Assembly (NCBI RefSeq): GCF_000344685.1
Contig: NW_006920419.1
Span: 1,169,576-1,233,575, forward strand
Length of the DNA: 64,000 bases
Source: Gloeophyllum trabeum ATCC 11539
Taxonomy: Eukaryota > Basidiomycota > Agaricomycetes > Gloeophyllales > Gloeophyllaceae
Direction: 5' to 3'
Below are positions 33,301 through 46,152 of this stretch, in pieces; position 1 is the first letter of the stretch, and every line of letters begins with the position of its first letter. Under the pieces are notes generated by a model that was not told where the DNA came from, did not search any database, and saw nothing but the letters and a program-made list of their open reading frames with translations. Made by a program: the position numbers and the translations under genes.

Positions 33301-33406
33301 GCAGCCGCCTCGGAAGAAACCAAGGAGGAGTAATGTATCTGCTTCCAGCTCGGCGAAGAAAGCACCCGACAGTGATGATGATGTTATCTGTTTACTGTCA
33401 GACTAA
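30308..33406 (+). CDS. RecQ-family DNA helicase, RECQL1-like
   Basis: 3'-5' ATP-dependent DNA helicase of the RecQ family, acting in recombination, replication-fork repair and genome stability. It starts [20 protein letters not shown], a predicted coiled coil as in RECQ1, followed by [12 protein letters not shown]. Walker A is [18 protein letters not shown], split by an intron near 30700-30750. Motif II is [20 protein letters not shown]; the aromatic-rich loop normally reads QWGHDF, so Trp is Leu here. Later motifs are [37 protein letters not shown] and [11 protein letters not shown]. The Zn-binding RQC region shows [13 protein letters not shown] and CGHCDNC. The C-terminal tail is Lys/Ser/Asp-rich with KRKK and KKPRR runs that could be nuclear localisation signals, ending [10 protein letters not shown]. 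The coding sequence needs about ten introns. Confidence 0.92.
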
Positions 33407-33552
33407 TGAGTTGGACCTACTAGTAACCGGTACTAGGGACATATACTAAATGTGATACTCTTTGTATATTAGCAGTCTGCGGGGATGGAATAGGATAACC
33501 CGAGAGCACGCTCGCTGCCTGTCCTTAGCTTTCATACCGTTAGAAATAGATA

Positions 33553-35194
33553 TCATATCGTTGCACGCTTCAGTGCAGAACGCGCAGGGACTTTCGGCAC
33601 TAAGCGGTGTTGCATGTCAATACGGACGCCTTGCTCGTTCATCCAGCCCTGTCCAGCCTCCGGGTAACCGTCAAGGTCAGGAGGGTACTGTTCCTCAACT
33701 GGAGGGGACCTGAACTTCCCATCATTTGTCCACAGCTGATCGCTAAAATGAAGTAAAATGAAGGCTCAGAGACTGTCCTTCGTTCTGGCGTAGCTCGATA
33801 AGGATCCACTTACCCGCGGCGGTTAAACCAACCTTGTCTCCTCTGACTTGGTAGGATCGGCGAGGGACAAATAAGGTTCTCATCCCATCGGACGCTCCTA
33901 ATGGTTTGTATACTGTTCGAGGACGTCTGACGAGACGAAGTAGAGTCCTGGGGCGGGCTTGTACCCGTAGCCACACGTCCAGCGCCCATGTCTGAGTTCC
34001 TGCGAGGGCGTGACGGCAAGACATCTTGATCGGTACGTCGAGAGATAGGCATAGAATTCGCAGGCACTGCTACGGATGCCGACCCAACCACCTCAGCTGG
34101 AAAGCTGAGGGTTACCGACGGTCCCAAACCCGGAGGGTCGTGCCGGTAATGCCTCGCTGCATAGTCTATCGAGTCCAACCGCGGTCGCACTCCAGATGGG
34201 CCGGGGTGAGTGGCACCTTGCTGGGGCGGGTGCGGGTGCGGGTGCTGATATTGGGCATCGGCGTGACTGCCCTGGCGCTGAGGGGACATACGGTCGGTTT
34301 CCAGACGAAGCGCAGGCCGGTCGGCCGACGCTCGCCTCTGAGGCCCTGGAATTGGCTGGTCCCTGCTCATCCTCCGGGGACGAGGACCAGATGATGAACC
34401 AGGACGTGCAACATGAACTTCGTCCGCGTCCCCTGTGGTAGGGAATACAAAAGAGGAGGAGGCAGGGGGTGACATCCTCGTGGGACGTGAGGGGTCCCTG
34501 CCTCGATCCGGAGACACTTCGCGCGAAGCAGGGTACCGCGGATCTGAATGAGACGAGAAATAAATGGGAGCACGATGATGGACGGCACCTGATGTTTGCG
34601 GCGGATGCAGGACAGCGGGAGGAGGTCGGGTGGGGGGAGGTGCTAGAGGCGCCGACATCACGATCGGCTTAGGCGCGGGCACAGTTACCGATGATGCCCG
34701 TGGTCGCATCAAGGGCGAGGGAGACGGAGGTGAGGAGGTGGTGCTGGTGGCGTCGGACAACGTGTCCGTTACATCCACCGGGATATTGATATTAGCGGTT
34801 ATGTCGAATATGGAACCTGTCTCACATCTAAGCGAGTCGTAGCTCTCCGAAATATCGAGTTTGGGAGCGAGAGGGCGTTGGTAGACGTATTCATCGACAT
34901 TAGATGGATGGGGAAGTGCCTGGCCGCTGGGTGCTTTGATCTGCTTGGTGTCGATAGGTCCTGCCGTTCGATCGTAGCTTTGCACGGAATCGCCGTGGCG
35001 GCTGTACGAGAGCTCTAGCTTCGCCGCTGCTGCTGTAGGGGTCGGGTTGGCTGTCGTGCTGCTGGAGAAAAAGGTAGCCAGCCCTCTTGACGTTTGCTAT
35101 ACGATACCTTTAGCGTTACGCTGGGATACTGTGGCCAAGTACAAACCTTAGCAGCAGCTCGTCCTCGCGAACCAAAGCCAAGTGAGGACAGCAT
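33553..35194 (-). CDS. Proline/serine-rich protein with a conserved C-terminal block
   Basis: Three exons give a clean 506-residue frame: 35147-35194 (MLSSLGFGSRGRAAAK), 33814-35096 and 33553-33742, joined by introns of 50 and 71 nt. The middle is disordered: Pro, Ser, Arg and His rich, with RPPPAVLHPP and a His/Pro run. Just before the second intron comes QRRQGWFNRRG, continued by DQLWTNDGKFRSPP, EEQYPPDLDGYPEAG, GWMNEQGVRIDMQHRLVPK and SALKRATI. This Trp-rich C-terminal block resembles a region I associate with uncharacterised basidiomycete proteins, from memory only. No enzyme motif is visible. An ORF caller could start it at a GTG near 34985; I prefer the ATG at 35194 because both introns then keep frame. 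Convergent with RecQ (146 bases), divergent from CFT1 (629 bases). Confidence 0.8.
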
Positions 35195-35823
35195 CGTGGT
35201 AGTAAAGGATCCAAGACCTGAAGCTCACGGGGTAGGAGGTAGGTCGGTTATAAGGAACTACACGCCCCCTCGAACCTCGGAAGAATGCCCATGTCATGCC
35301 CCTACCACGACGCATTTGGCCGTGCATGACATGCACGTTCTCCCAACGAGTCCAGGCGGGAGAGCTTCGAGCGATCATTTCATAACACATGTGAAACTGT
35401 AGAATAAGTCCGACCAGCAGAGTCGTGGATCTTGGGTTGGCGTCATTATTGATCCGCACCACAGAGCACCCAGTGCAGGCTGGTTGTTGAATACGGTGAA
35501 GAGCCTAACGCAAGCATTATCCGACGCAACCTTTCGTGATTCATGACAATCCGGTGTCTGTCTCGTCCATCTAGCGGTTCCTGGAATAAGCGATCAGTTC
35601 CTTCGTTCTGTGCAGAGCATAGTCATCTAGATAGCATTATAAGCTGTCAAACTGTTCGAAAGAGGAGGGCAGAGGACGTGACGAATCGTCACACACGGCA
35701 AGAGTTCGCGTGTATGTCACATCACATTTGTTCGTACATTGGGACCTCTTCGTCGGCGGGCTGAAGGCGAGGGGCAGACTTTTGGACCAAAGAAATATCA
35801 GCTTTGTCGGTCGAATCACTACA

Positions 35824-38800
35824 ATGCAAGCTTTGCGTCAAGAGATTCTGCCCGCAAGCGGGGTAGAGTTTACGACTAGCCTCCGTCTCACCCCTTCGAC
35901 ACTTTATGGCGACGTCCTTCCGACCCCGCCCAATGCCACAGCTCGCCAGGAATTCGCGGCTCGAGCGCTCTGCAATGTCGTCGTGGCGCGCTCAAACATC
36001 CTGCGTATTTTTGAAGTGAGAGAGGAGCCGGTGCCTATCCCGGATAACATAGAAGATGAACGGGAGAAAAGAGGGCGCGTTCGGCGAGGGACAGAGGCAG
36101 TGGAGGGAGAAGTCGAGATGGACGAGCAGGGGGAGGGATTCGTGAATATGGGCGCAGCAAAGGTGATTTCGCGTACTTTCTTCGATGTCATTACACAGCT
36201 CTTTCTATGCGAGTCGTTTCGAAAAACCTCCCGAGTTCGAAATGTGAGCACCGACCCTAACCAGAGTTGTCTCCCAGCCTGCTGGTCAGAATGATAGCGC
36301 GTACGCCAATACTCGTACGCGCCTGTACCTGATCCGTGAACACCGCCTACATGGCACGGTCACAGGCATGGAGTCCGTCAAAATAATGTCCACACTAGAA
36401 GATAAGCTGGACAGACTACTGGTTTCCTTCAAAGACGCGAAGGTTTGTTACGGCCACTTCGCATGCTTACACGGCTGACAACTCACACAAGATTGCCTTG
36501 CTGGAATGGTCGACAGCCGTCCAGGATCTCATAACTGTGTCAATCCACACATATGAGCGTGCGCCACAGTTGGTACGCTAACACGTTTCAACGCTGCCCT
36601 CGTAAATTAATTCCGGTGTAGATGTCCCTCGATGCTCCTCTCTATCAATCACAGCTCCGCGTAGACCCGCTTTCTCGTGTTGCCGCGCTCTCGCTGCCGA
36701 ACGACGCCCTCGCGATACTTCCATTCTACCAAAGCCAGGCCGAACTGGACGTGCTAGACCAGGACCAAAGCCAGATTCGGTACACCTATACTCCTACCCT
36801 GCTCTTTCTCTGAGATTAATCAACGGGTTGCAGGGACGTTCCGTATTCGCCGAGTTTCATCCTCGACTTGACAGCGGAGGTGGACGAGCGAATCCATAAC
36901 GTCATAGACTATGCCTTCCTCTCAGGATTCAACAATCCGACGGTTGCCGTGCTATTCCAGCCGCAGCAGACATGGACCGGGTATACTCCAGCCTTTCTGA
37001 CGGGTGGCGTGGACTGACTTATGTGCCCCAGTCGCCTCAAGGAATACAAGGACACTGTGAAGCTGTTTATCTTCACACTGGACCTGGTTACCCGGACCTA
37101 TCCGGTGATCAATGCTATTGAAGGGCTTCCGTATGATTGCACTGCCTTGATAACTTGTGATGCCTCGTTGGGAGGAGTAGTCGCCCTCACTACCAACTCC
37201 ATCATCTATATCGACGCCACCGCTCGCAAACTCATCCTACCGGTCAACGGCTGGGCATCGCGAGTGAGCGACTTGCCATTGCCTGCGTTGTCCCCAGAGG
37301 AGCAGGAGAGGAATCTCCAGCTGGAAGGCAGCCGGTGCATTTTTGTGGACGAACATATGATGTTTCTCGTACTGCGGGACGGTCTGGTGTATCCAATAGA
37401 ATTCGTGCTGGAGGGCAAAACCGTCACGAAATTATCGATGGCTTCCGCGCTGGCTCAGACCACTATTCCGTCAACCATCAGGAAAGTCGGTAACGAGTAT
37501 ATCTTCGTCGCGAGTGCTGTAGGACCTTCCGCCCTTCTGAAGGCATCCAGAGTCGAAGAAATAGTCGTGGAGGATGCCCCAACTGCGCCTTCACCGGCGA
37601 CTGTCGTTACTGCCGCGGATAAAATGGATGTCGACGAGGATGAAGGTGCGTGATAGTGACCTTTGACATTACTAGGAGTTCGTACGAGTGTTCTGCTAGA
37701 TCTGTACGGTGAGTCTACGGGAAACGCAGCCGTCACGACAAACGGACGTGTCAATGGTTCCACCGACAACGTGAAGAAACGTTCTGTCGTCCATCTCTCA
37801 CTTTGCGATACTCTCCCTGCCCATGGGCCCATATCCGACATCACATTCTCAGTAACCAAGAATGGCGTGCGTGCCATGGATAAGCATGTGTCCGGAATGA
37901 TCCTCTGATGTCCTTTACCACTGTAGGATCGACCAGTATCTGAGCTAGTGGCCGCAACCGGAGTCGGTGTGCTCGGCGGCTTCACTCTCTTCCAGGTATG
38001 TCAGCAGATTTTCCTCGGAAACACTCGTCGGCTAAGTTGGAGGTTATCAGCGAGACCTACCTACTCGAGTCAAGCGCAAGCTGCATGCAATCGGTGGTGG
38101 TCGGGGCATGTGGGCGCTGCCCCTCCGTCAAACCGTCAAGATCAACGGAAGTTCATATGATAAAGCCAGAAACCAGGCGGAGAACGACACCATCATCGTT
38201 AGCACAGATGCAAACCCGTCGCCGGGCTTGTCTCGTGTGAGTGCTTTTGGTAAAGTGGCCTCCATGGCCAGGTGCTCATTTCCTGTAGATCGCTACCCGC
38301 ACAGCGAAGACAGACATAACCATCACCACCAGGATACCTGGCACTACAATAGGCGCTGCACCATTTTTCGGCCGAACGGCTATTTTACATGTGATGAGCA
38401 ACGCTATCCGAGTGCTCGAACCTGGTCAGTGCCACATCAAGCGTGGTTTGTGCTTCGATGCTGATTTGAATAGATGGCACTGAACGTCAGGTCATCAAAG
38501 ACCTCGAAAACCAAATGAGCCGGCCCAAAATACGATTCTGTAGTATCTGTGATCCGTTTGTTCTCATCATCAGAGAAGACGATTCTTTGGGACTGTTCAT
38601 CGGCGAACCGGAGCGCGGCAAGATCAGGCGCAAGGACATGTCTCCTATGGGTGAAAAGGTGGATTATACGTTTATTTGGGACTCACTGATGGAATTGACA
38701 CCCCACAGACCTCTCGTTATCTAGCCGGGTGCTTCTATAGCGATGCCAGTGGTCTTTTCCGGACACAGTCACCAATTCGGTCCCGATCGCGCAGTGCCAA

Positions 38801-41379
38801 TGCTATGGACACGCCGGCTACTACAACGCTTCAAACGATCCTGGACGCGGGCACTAAAAGTCAATGGCTGGTACTCGTGCGACCGCAGGGAGTATTGGAG
38901 GTATGCCTCTTCAAGTCGTGGAGTTTGGGCTTCGTTGTGATGAGGTTTTCAGATTTGGACCTTACCCAAGTTGACGTTGGTCTTCTCGACATCAGCTATT
39001 GCCACGCTCCAAGACGTGCTTGTAGATTCATCCGACCCACCTGCACTATCTTTGCCGCAGGATCCTCCACGCAAACCACAAGACTTGGACATAGAGCAAG
39101 TACTTATGGCACCCCTAGGGGAGTCATCGCCGAAGCCGCATCTCTTCGTCAGTTTCTCTTAGCCTTGGAGATATGGACACTCAGTCCTGAACGGCTTTTA
39201 GGTATTCCTGCGCTCCGGCATATTAACTGTTTACGAAGCGTTCCAACTGGATCAGGCGCCCGTGGAACAATCTGCAACAAGAGCCTCGTTGATGGTACAG
39301 TTCGTCAAAGTTGCTTCTCGAGCTTTCGACATTCAGCGTGCCGAAGAGACGGAGAAGACTATTTTGGCTGAGCAGAAGAAAATCCTGCGGCAGCTCATTC
39401 CATTTGTCACATCCCCCTCTTCGGGAGTAGTCTACTCGGGGGTCTTCTTCACCGGCGATCATCCGTCGTGGATCTTAGCTACCGACAAGAGCGGAGTTCG
39501 AATCCATAGCTCAGGACACAACGTTGTCCACGCTTTTACCTCGTGTTCATTATGGGAATCGAAAGGAGACTTTCTCCTCTATTCTGATGAGGTCTGTGGC
39601 ATCCTTCCCTCTTATGACGTAGCTCATCTCCCTCAAGGGCCCGAGTCTGCTGGAGTGGATCCCAGGCGTGCAAATCACTTCGGAGCTGCCTTCACGATCA
39701 GTTCACAAGGGCAGAGCATATTCCAATATCGTATATGATTCTTCGACTTCACTGTTGGTTGCCGCCAGCGTCAGGCAGGCGAAGTTCACATCTTACGACG
39801 ACGACGGCAATTGTCTCTGGGAGCCGGATGGTTAGTGGCTGCATATCGTATTTCCAGTTGAGCCCACAAACTGACTCCACACCCGGTGTAATTTCAGCGA
39901 CAAATGTCTCATACCCTACATGTGACTGCTCGTCATTAGAATTACTTTCCCCTGAAACATGGTCTGTCATGGACGGGCAAGTGAAGCTTCTCTCATGTGT
40001 GACGCGCCCATGTCTTACGCTTCTCTAGGTATGAATTCGCTCCCAACGAATTCGTGAACACTATGGAATGTGTGGCTCTGGAAACGCTGAGCACGGAGGC
40101 GGGTACCAAAGAGTTCATTGCCGTAGGGACAACTATTGACCGTGGCGAGGACCTTGCTGTCAAGGGTGGCGTGAGCTTCACCAGCTGTTCCACCCTTCTG
40201 AAAATGCACTGAAACACATCCAGACTTATATCTTCGAAGTCGTCGAAGTCGTCCCTGATCCATCCTCTTCTTTCAAACGGTTGTACAGACTAAAGTTGCG
40301 CTGCCGAGACGACGCCAAGGGTCCGGTGACAGCAGTTTGCGGTTTGAATGGGTACCTAGTGTCGTCTATGGGCCAAAAGGTACGGGAGACTACACCTCCG
40401 TGTATCATTTTGTGCTCATGTATCCTCACCAGATCTACGTTCGAGCCCTGGACTTGGACGAGCGGCTAGTCGGAGTGGCGTTCCTAGATGTTGGCGTCTC
40501 CGTCACATCTCTACGCTCCCTCAAAAATCTGCTCTTGATAGGAGACGCGGTGAAGAGCGTATGGTTTGTGGCATTTCAGGTTAGAGCTTTCGCTCCGCTC
40601 CCCATATCGGCTTTCTTACCCTCACCTCAGGAAGATCCTTACAAGCTCGCCATCCTAGCAAAAGACATTCATCCTCACTGCGTCACCAACGTCAATTTCT
40701 TCTTCACAGATAACCAGCTGTCGATTGTGACGAGCGACGAAGATGGGATAGTGCGGATGTACGAGTACGACCCACACGGTAAGCCCAGCTCTTCTACCAC
40801 ACGCGAGCAATGATGACATCCTATCGAACAGATCCTGAGTCTAAGAATGGTCAAATCCTTCTGTGTCGTACGGAATTCCATGGTCAAGTCCAAACATCCA
40901 CTTCTTTGGTCATAGCAAGACGGACGAAGGACGATCCTGTGATTCCTCAGTCGAAGCTTATCTATGGTCAGTGCATACTAATGACTGAGTGATAACATAT
41001 GTAATAAACCTGGACCGCAGGGTCAATTGACGGATCACTCACGGCACTCGTGCCCGTTGAGGAGTCTGCGGCCAAGCGGCTGCAGCTCCTACAGGGACAA
41101 CTCACGCGTAACGTCCAGCACGTTGCTGCGCTGAATCCCAGAGCCTTCCGGTGCGTATTCCACCGCGATGTCGGTCTCCACTGGTTGCTTATACTGCTGC
41201 CCAGGATTGTCCGCAACGATTACTTCTCAAAACCCCTCACGAAGGGGATACTGGACTATAACCTGCTGATGCACTTTGAGAGCCTTCCCATAGATAGGCA
41301 GAACGAGATGACCAGGCAGATCGGAACGGAGAGGACTGTCGTTCTGCGGGACTGGATGGCTGTCGGAGGGGCATGGTAG
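35824..41379 (+). CDS. CFT1: Cleavage and polyadenylation factor subunit Cft1 / CPSF160
   Basis: Large scaffold of the pre-mRNA 3'-end processing complex; with WDR33/Pfs2 and CPSF30/Yth1 it recognises the poly(A) signal. The ATG at 35824 gives MQALRQEILPASGVEFTTS. N-terminal propeller blocks include ARALCNVVVARSNILRIFEV, TRLYLIREHRLHGTVTGMES and KIALLEWST. A long exon at 37020-37650 has RLKEYKDTVKLFIFTLDLVT and FVDEHMMFLVLRDGLVYPIE. The C-terminal CPSF_A part has GPVTAV, YVRALDLDERLVGVAFLD, LLLIGDAVKSVWFVAFQ, FFFTDNQLSIVTSDEDG and GSIDGSLTALVPVEE. It ends RTVVLRDWMAVGGAW, stop at 41377-41379. An acidic insert lies near residue 85-115 (DNIEDEREKRGR). The span fits a protein of about 1,400 residues with many introns. 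DDB1 shares the fold but not these blocks. Confidence 0.92.
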
Positions 41380-41513
41380 TATCACCGTGTCCAACATAAC
41401 GTTTCACCACTGATATTGTTACAAATGGCTGATACTCTTACTGCGTTGAACGGGCTGCGCTAAAGTGGAAACATCCAACCCACTGCCGTTGCCACGCCAC
41501 GAAATCCGGATGT

Positions 41514-42722
41514 TCAGACAGCCTCCGCACCTTCGGGGACTTTCAGGTCCGCGGTCGGGTCGAGGAAGTACTGGCGATATAACTCGAGCCAAGCGGGCGC
41601 TACCGGCAAGATATGCCCTGTTATCCATCCTGTTTAATGCATACACGTTTGCGAGCACTGCCAAGGCACTCACCGCCAGGGTGATGCAAGGCCTTCTTAT
41701 TCGCTGAGATCTCTCTGAGGGGCTGATTCGCCTCTTCCGGCGTGATGTTATCCGTTGTGCCTTGAATATGCAGTGTCGGCGTGTGGTACGTCGAGGACAG
41801 GATGGCGTTAGCTAGAGGAGAGTCGGGCACGGAGCCGGAAAATGCTACGCAGAAGGCGCTGAGTGTATTATCTGGTCAAATCACGGATAGGTGCACTTTG
41901 GGGAGACCGGGCCGCTTACAAGGGTGGGTGGGGCGTCTGTCCTTCAGCGACGAAGGGTGGGAAAGTCTCCGGCCGCTCCAGCTGCGAGAAATGTTGGACG
42001 CGGAGGTTCGCGATACAGGTGAGGAGAGCGTACCAGGGCGGCAAGTAGGACGGCAAACGCAGAACCTTGACTGTGGTGCATGCCGTTCCTTCAGCATAGT
42101 GTCCTGGAAGCGTGTCAATGCATACCTGAACCCAACCACGCCCTGTAAATGATGCAAGAGGTGTTAATACCTCATGCCCGGCAAAAGGAATTCTGCTGAT
42201 AACGGCTTCGCACCTCAAACCGGTCATTCTTCAAAATATCTCTCAGCTTCAGCAAGCTGTCTTCTAGACCGTATGTTCCACTCCTCGCAGCGTTCTGGTC
42301 ATGCTTCCACCACGCCTTTGGTACGTGCGGAGGCAGGGCGAGCGGCAGCTCCGGAGGGGGCTCGAGGCCCTTCGGGATGTCGGCTTCTCCCAAGGTCTGC
42401 GTTCCGTCCACGAATACTAATATACTGCCCGGTGAGCTGGAATGGAGGTGCAGGGAGAAGGGGGACTGTGCCTAGTTCGATATTGTCTGGTCTTATCGCT
42501 TCTTGGATTGGCGCGAACTAGATTTACGTGGGTATCAATGCGGACTACTTATCTGGTCCTGGAAAGGTGTTCGTGACTTACCCACTCCTTTGTTAGTTCT
42601 GCATTCTGGAGGTATCTGCAGCGCCGCGCCCCCACTTCGTCGGTCTCCTACAGCGGAAGATGTCCAAAGGGGAGAACTGCTCACCCATGGAATACGAGGA
42701 TCTTGCGAGTGCTGGACATCAT
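41514..42722 (-). CDS. FSH1-type serine hydrolase, copy 1
   Basis: Alpha/beta hydrolase of the FSH1 family; fungal members hydrolyse small esters and some act with secondary-metabolite clusters. Start MMSSTRKILVFHG at 42722 (a second ATG follows directly). After an intron comes GYLQNAELTKEW, then IRPDNIELGTVPLLPAPPFQ, PKAWWKHDQNAARSGTYGLE, and the nucleophile elbow GVVGFSQGSAFAVLLAAL, with Ser in GFSQG. The catalytic Asp is probably in TLHIQGTTDNITP and the His in GGGHILPVAPAW. The protein ends VPEGAEAV with TGA at 41514-41516. About seven short introns are needed. The HGYLQNAEL block departs from the commoner HGYSQN. It is in tandem with a second FSH gene 420 bases upstream and convergent with CFT1 (134 bases). 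Confidence 0.85.
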
Positions 42723-43142
42723 ATCCAATTCTACTGAGGGATCGATCACCTTTCGGCGATGTAAGTGAGAAAGCATAAAGATCCTCTGGGGGCCTTGGCT
42801 CTCACCAGGTGTACGAGACAAATCCGAGGCAGACGGGGCGACACCAACGGAGTACTATAGTAGCGTATAAGGTTGGATGAGTAATAGAGGTCTCAAATAC
42901 TTTGTAAGACGGCCGGTGCCACACTCTTGATGGATTTCGGGGAGTTTGATTGGAGAGAAGCACATTCAAGCACGATAGTTCCATCATTGATCAGGCCCGA
43001 TCAGCGTCATTATTGCACGATCGGGTGTTTCTTTCTAGAATTCCAATAATGATAAGCACTTACACTGATCTATGTATTCATTAGATTTCTAAGACCATGT
43101 AACGTGGGTAACCCTCGTATATCCAAGCTATCTTGCTAAAGA

Positions 43143-44371
43143 TCAATTACCCTCTGCACTCTTTAGAGAGTCGCTGACAGCACCCGCAGGCGCCGGTATG
43201 TCGCCGGTGGGATTGAGGAAATATTCTTTGAAGAACGACCGCCAGCTCGCCTTCAGCGGGACGAAATGACCTTTCCATACCATCAGCTACAAAGCATGAT
43301 AGAGCAAGTGACAAGCACTGAACACTCACCGCCGTCGTGCACCAGGACACGCTTATTTGCCGAGACGTCGATCAGGCCCTGACTCCGCTCCTCAACGACG
43401 ATCACATCTCCCTTGCCGAGGATGTGTAGTGTCGGCGTGTTGTAGGAGGGTGTGAAGAGGGCATCACAGAGCGGACTCGAGGGGCGGAAGCCTGAGACGG
43501 CGACACAGTATGTGCTGGAGAGCGATGAACAGCAGGTTGGGATATGTATCGATCAGCGAGGAACGGACGGACGTACAGAGGTGGATGCGGCGGTTTCCCG
43601 TCGATTAGGAAGGGTGGGTGGAGATCGGGCTTTTCTAGCTGGGGAGTCGAGCTAAGACGAAGTATGAAGGAGGAGCGGAAGGCAACGTACCAGGGCGGAG
43701 ATTATCGCAGCCATGGCGGCACCCTGACTGAATGCACTGGTCAGTACTCTCCACAGACAACAGCTCAGAATCGCCGCACACCTAAATCCAAATACGCCCT
43801 TGTCCCCAGATACGAATGTCAGCACTCTCAGCACCCACATAGATTCGCTAAACTACAGCTCACTTCGTACCGATCCCGACTCAACATATCCCTCAACAGC
43901 GCGATGCTCTCCTCTATCCCCGTCATGATCGACCGATCCGGGTTCGCGCGCCACCAGCCTCGGGGCATGAGCGACGGGTCCTCGTCCGCGGCTGCCGCTT
44001 CCGGCGCGCCCAACGCTTCGAGCGGTACGCCCCAATTGCTCGGGATGTCAGCAGGTTGCAGGACGATGGGAGCGTCTACGAAGACTGAAATGATAATGCA
44101 ATGAGGATGACAGATATGCCGCGGAGGAAAGGCGGAAACACACCAAATTCGACGTTGTCTTTCGCCATGGATTTGCGCACCGCTGCCATCTAGTGGTAGC
44201 TTATGAGGAGGTCACCGGACGAATAGACTTGCGATCACGAACCCGTTTGCTGAAGATGTTCGCATTCTGGGAATACCTTCAATCGGACGCAATTAGTGCT
44301 GCAGTCGGTCTCGCCTTATTACGCTCAACATACCCATGAAGCAGAAGGATTTTCCGAGTAGCGGAAGCCAT
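43143..44371 (-). CDS. FSH1-type serine hydrolase, copy 2
   Basis: Second FSH1-family alpha/beta hydrolase in tandem with copy 1. Start MASATRKILLLHG at 44371, followed after an intron by GYSQNANIFSKRV, the family's N-terminal signature. Then MAKDNVEFVFVDAPIVL, PSLMPRGWWRANPDRSIMTG, the elbow VFGFSQGAAMAAIISAL (Ser in GFSQG), NTPTLHILGKGDVIV (probable Asp) and GGHFVPLKASW (probable His). It ends LKSAEGN with TGA at 43143-43145. Compared with copy 1 it keeps the canonical residues at all three catalytic blocks, and the two share exon order, so they look like a tandem duplication that has diverged. Head-to-head with the TDG-type glycosylase (346 bases). Confidence 0.85.
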
Positions 44372-44717
44372 TCTAGTAGACGTCCAAGCCAGGTTCAGCG
44401 CGCACGAGGAGAGTTTTCACTGCAAAAGATAGAGTAGCCGCCGGACAATCTGCACGCCAATTTGTAGTCGATTTGTCAGATGCAGCCCGGCATCGTTTGA
44501 TTCAACCTTGTGCCAGTACTGCCGACGCCGACTGAAGAGAGAAACAATCCTGCGCTTTTGTCGTCTTTTTGCATGCAAGCACCGCCGAAGACTGCTGATA
44601 GCGACGGGGGCACTCTGAATGAAATGAAGTCGGATCAGGGGCTAATTAGCGCGGCTAATTAGCGGGATCGTATTGCCACTCGTAAACTGGACCTTATAAC
44701 CCAACCACTGGCACGAA

Positions 44718-46152
44718 ATGGCTGCTCGTCTAGACGGACTTGAAGTTCTGGAGTCCACGGATGATACGGAAATTATAGACGAAAGTGCGATACAGAATCT
44801 CCGCTCATCTATCTCGCAGTTCTCCTTCTCCTTCGCGAACCCCCGCCGCTCGCCGCGCAAGCTGAGCAGACCTACGGAGTCGGATAGCAATGGCGCACAC
44901 ACTCTGCCAGTGACACCACGCAAGCGACGGGCAGCATTGGATGTCTCGACGGCGAGGACACCCTCGCCCAAGAAGTCTAAGAGGGGATACGCTGCTCCGG
45001 AGACGTATGCGCACCTGAATTTCCTCCAGGATTATCTGAAGGAGGAGCTTGACGGTGCGCTTTCAACTAATATATGATGTGATAAATGTGACACGTCTAT
45101 CTTGGTGCACAGTAATGTTCTGTGGGATCAAGTGAGTGGCCTAGCAATCATCGGTTTCTCTGGACGTAACCCATCTTCCCCAGCCCGGGGTACATGTCCG
45201 CGGAGAAAGGCCACCACTTCGCCAACCCCACGAACCACTTTTGGAAATGCCTTCACCAGTCAGGTTCGTCTATCTGTGCTCAATACAGCCTACTCACCCA
45301 TGAAGTACGGGCTGACAGGTTTCACCCCATCCTTAATCCCTCCAACTCGAGATTTCACCCTCCCTTCATCCTACAACATTGGCCTGGTCCGTTCTCTCCC
45401 TCATCTTCTGCCCCTCGTCTCCCTAACATCCAGTAGACCAATCTAGTCGACCGACCCTCAATCGAGGTACCTCTTTCCCCTTCCACCTCTCCCCAACCAA
45501 CCAACTGATCCCTAACCAGCAAGCTGAGCTCTCCCCCGCCGAAATGGCCACCTCCGTCCCAGCCTTCCTGTCCAAGGTCGCGCGGTGGCGCCCTCGCATC
45601 GTGTGTTTCGTCGGGCGCGGGATCTGGCTCTGCGTCGAGAAGGCCTTGCAGCAGCCGCTCGGCACTAGCGCCCGCCCCAAACCACCGAGTAGTCCTCGCA
45701 AGAAGACGCGTAAAGGCAAGGATGAGGGGTACGGCCTGCAGCCGTACAAAGCTGTTCATACATCCGCCGACGGGGGTAAGTGGATACACCCGTGTTGCCA
45801 TCGATATTTACTGACAGCATGGCTATTGAGATGAAATCAGTACGGTGAGAGAAACCCTATTCTTCGTCGTACCTAGCACGTCCGGGAGGGTCGTCAGCCA
45901 TCAGGTCAGTGGCATCTTCGTCTCATCCATGACCTTCTCACCGACACATTGCTCTAGCTGCCAGATAAAGTCAGGCTGTTCACTACCCTCCACGATGTAG
46001 TTGACCAGATGAAAAGCGGCGCTCTTGACACTGACTCCATGGCTGTCGTCGAGTTACTCAAAGACGAAGAAATGCCTGAGGTCCCGCTCGACCGATTACC
46101 TTCTGCCCTGCTAGTTATGGATGACGACGTGAAGGCCGAAGAGTCGGCATAG
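44718..46152 (+). CDS. G/T(U)-mismatch DNA glycosylase, TDG/MUG family
   Basis: Monofunctional uracil/thymine glycosylase that starts base excision repair of deaminated cytosine and 5-methylcytosine. The ATG at 44718 gives [16 protein letters not shown]. The N-terminal tail is basic and disordered ([29 protein letters not shown]). The catalytic core follows an intron: [19 protein letters not shown] with the GINPG motif, whose Asn activates water, then [11 protein letters not shown]. Next is [17 protein letters not shown] across introns, [18 protein letters not shown], and the insertion/recognition loop [20 protein letters not shown] Lys/Pro-rich insert of about 30 residues ([17 protein letters not shown]) sits between the last two blocks. 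The stop is at 46150-46152. All core motifs are present. Convergent with SEC31, 181 bases between stops. Confidence 0.9.

Noticed and set aside
34983..34985. GTG start for the proline/serine-rich protein
   Set aside because: The frame continues upstream through an in-frame exon and a 50-nt intron to an ATG at 35194.
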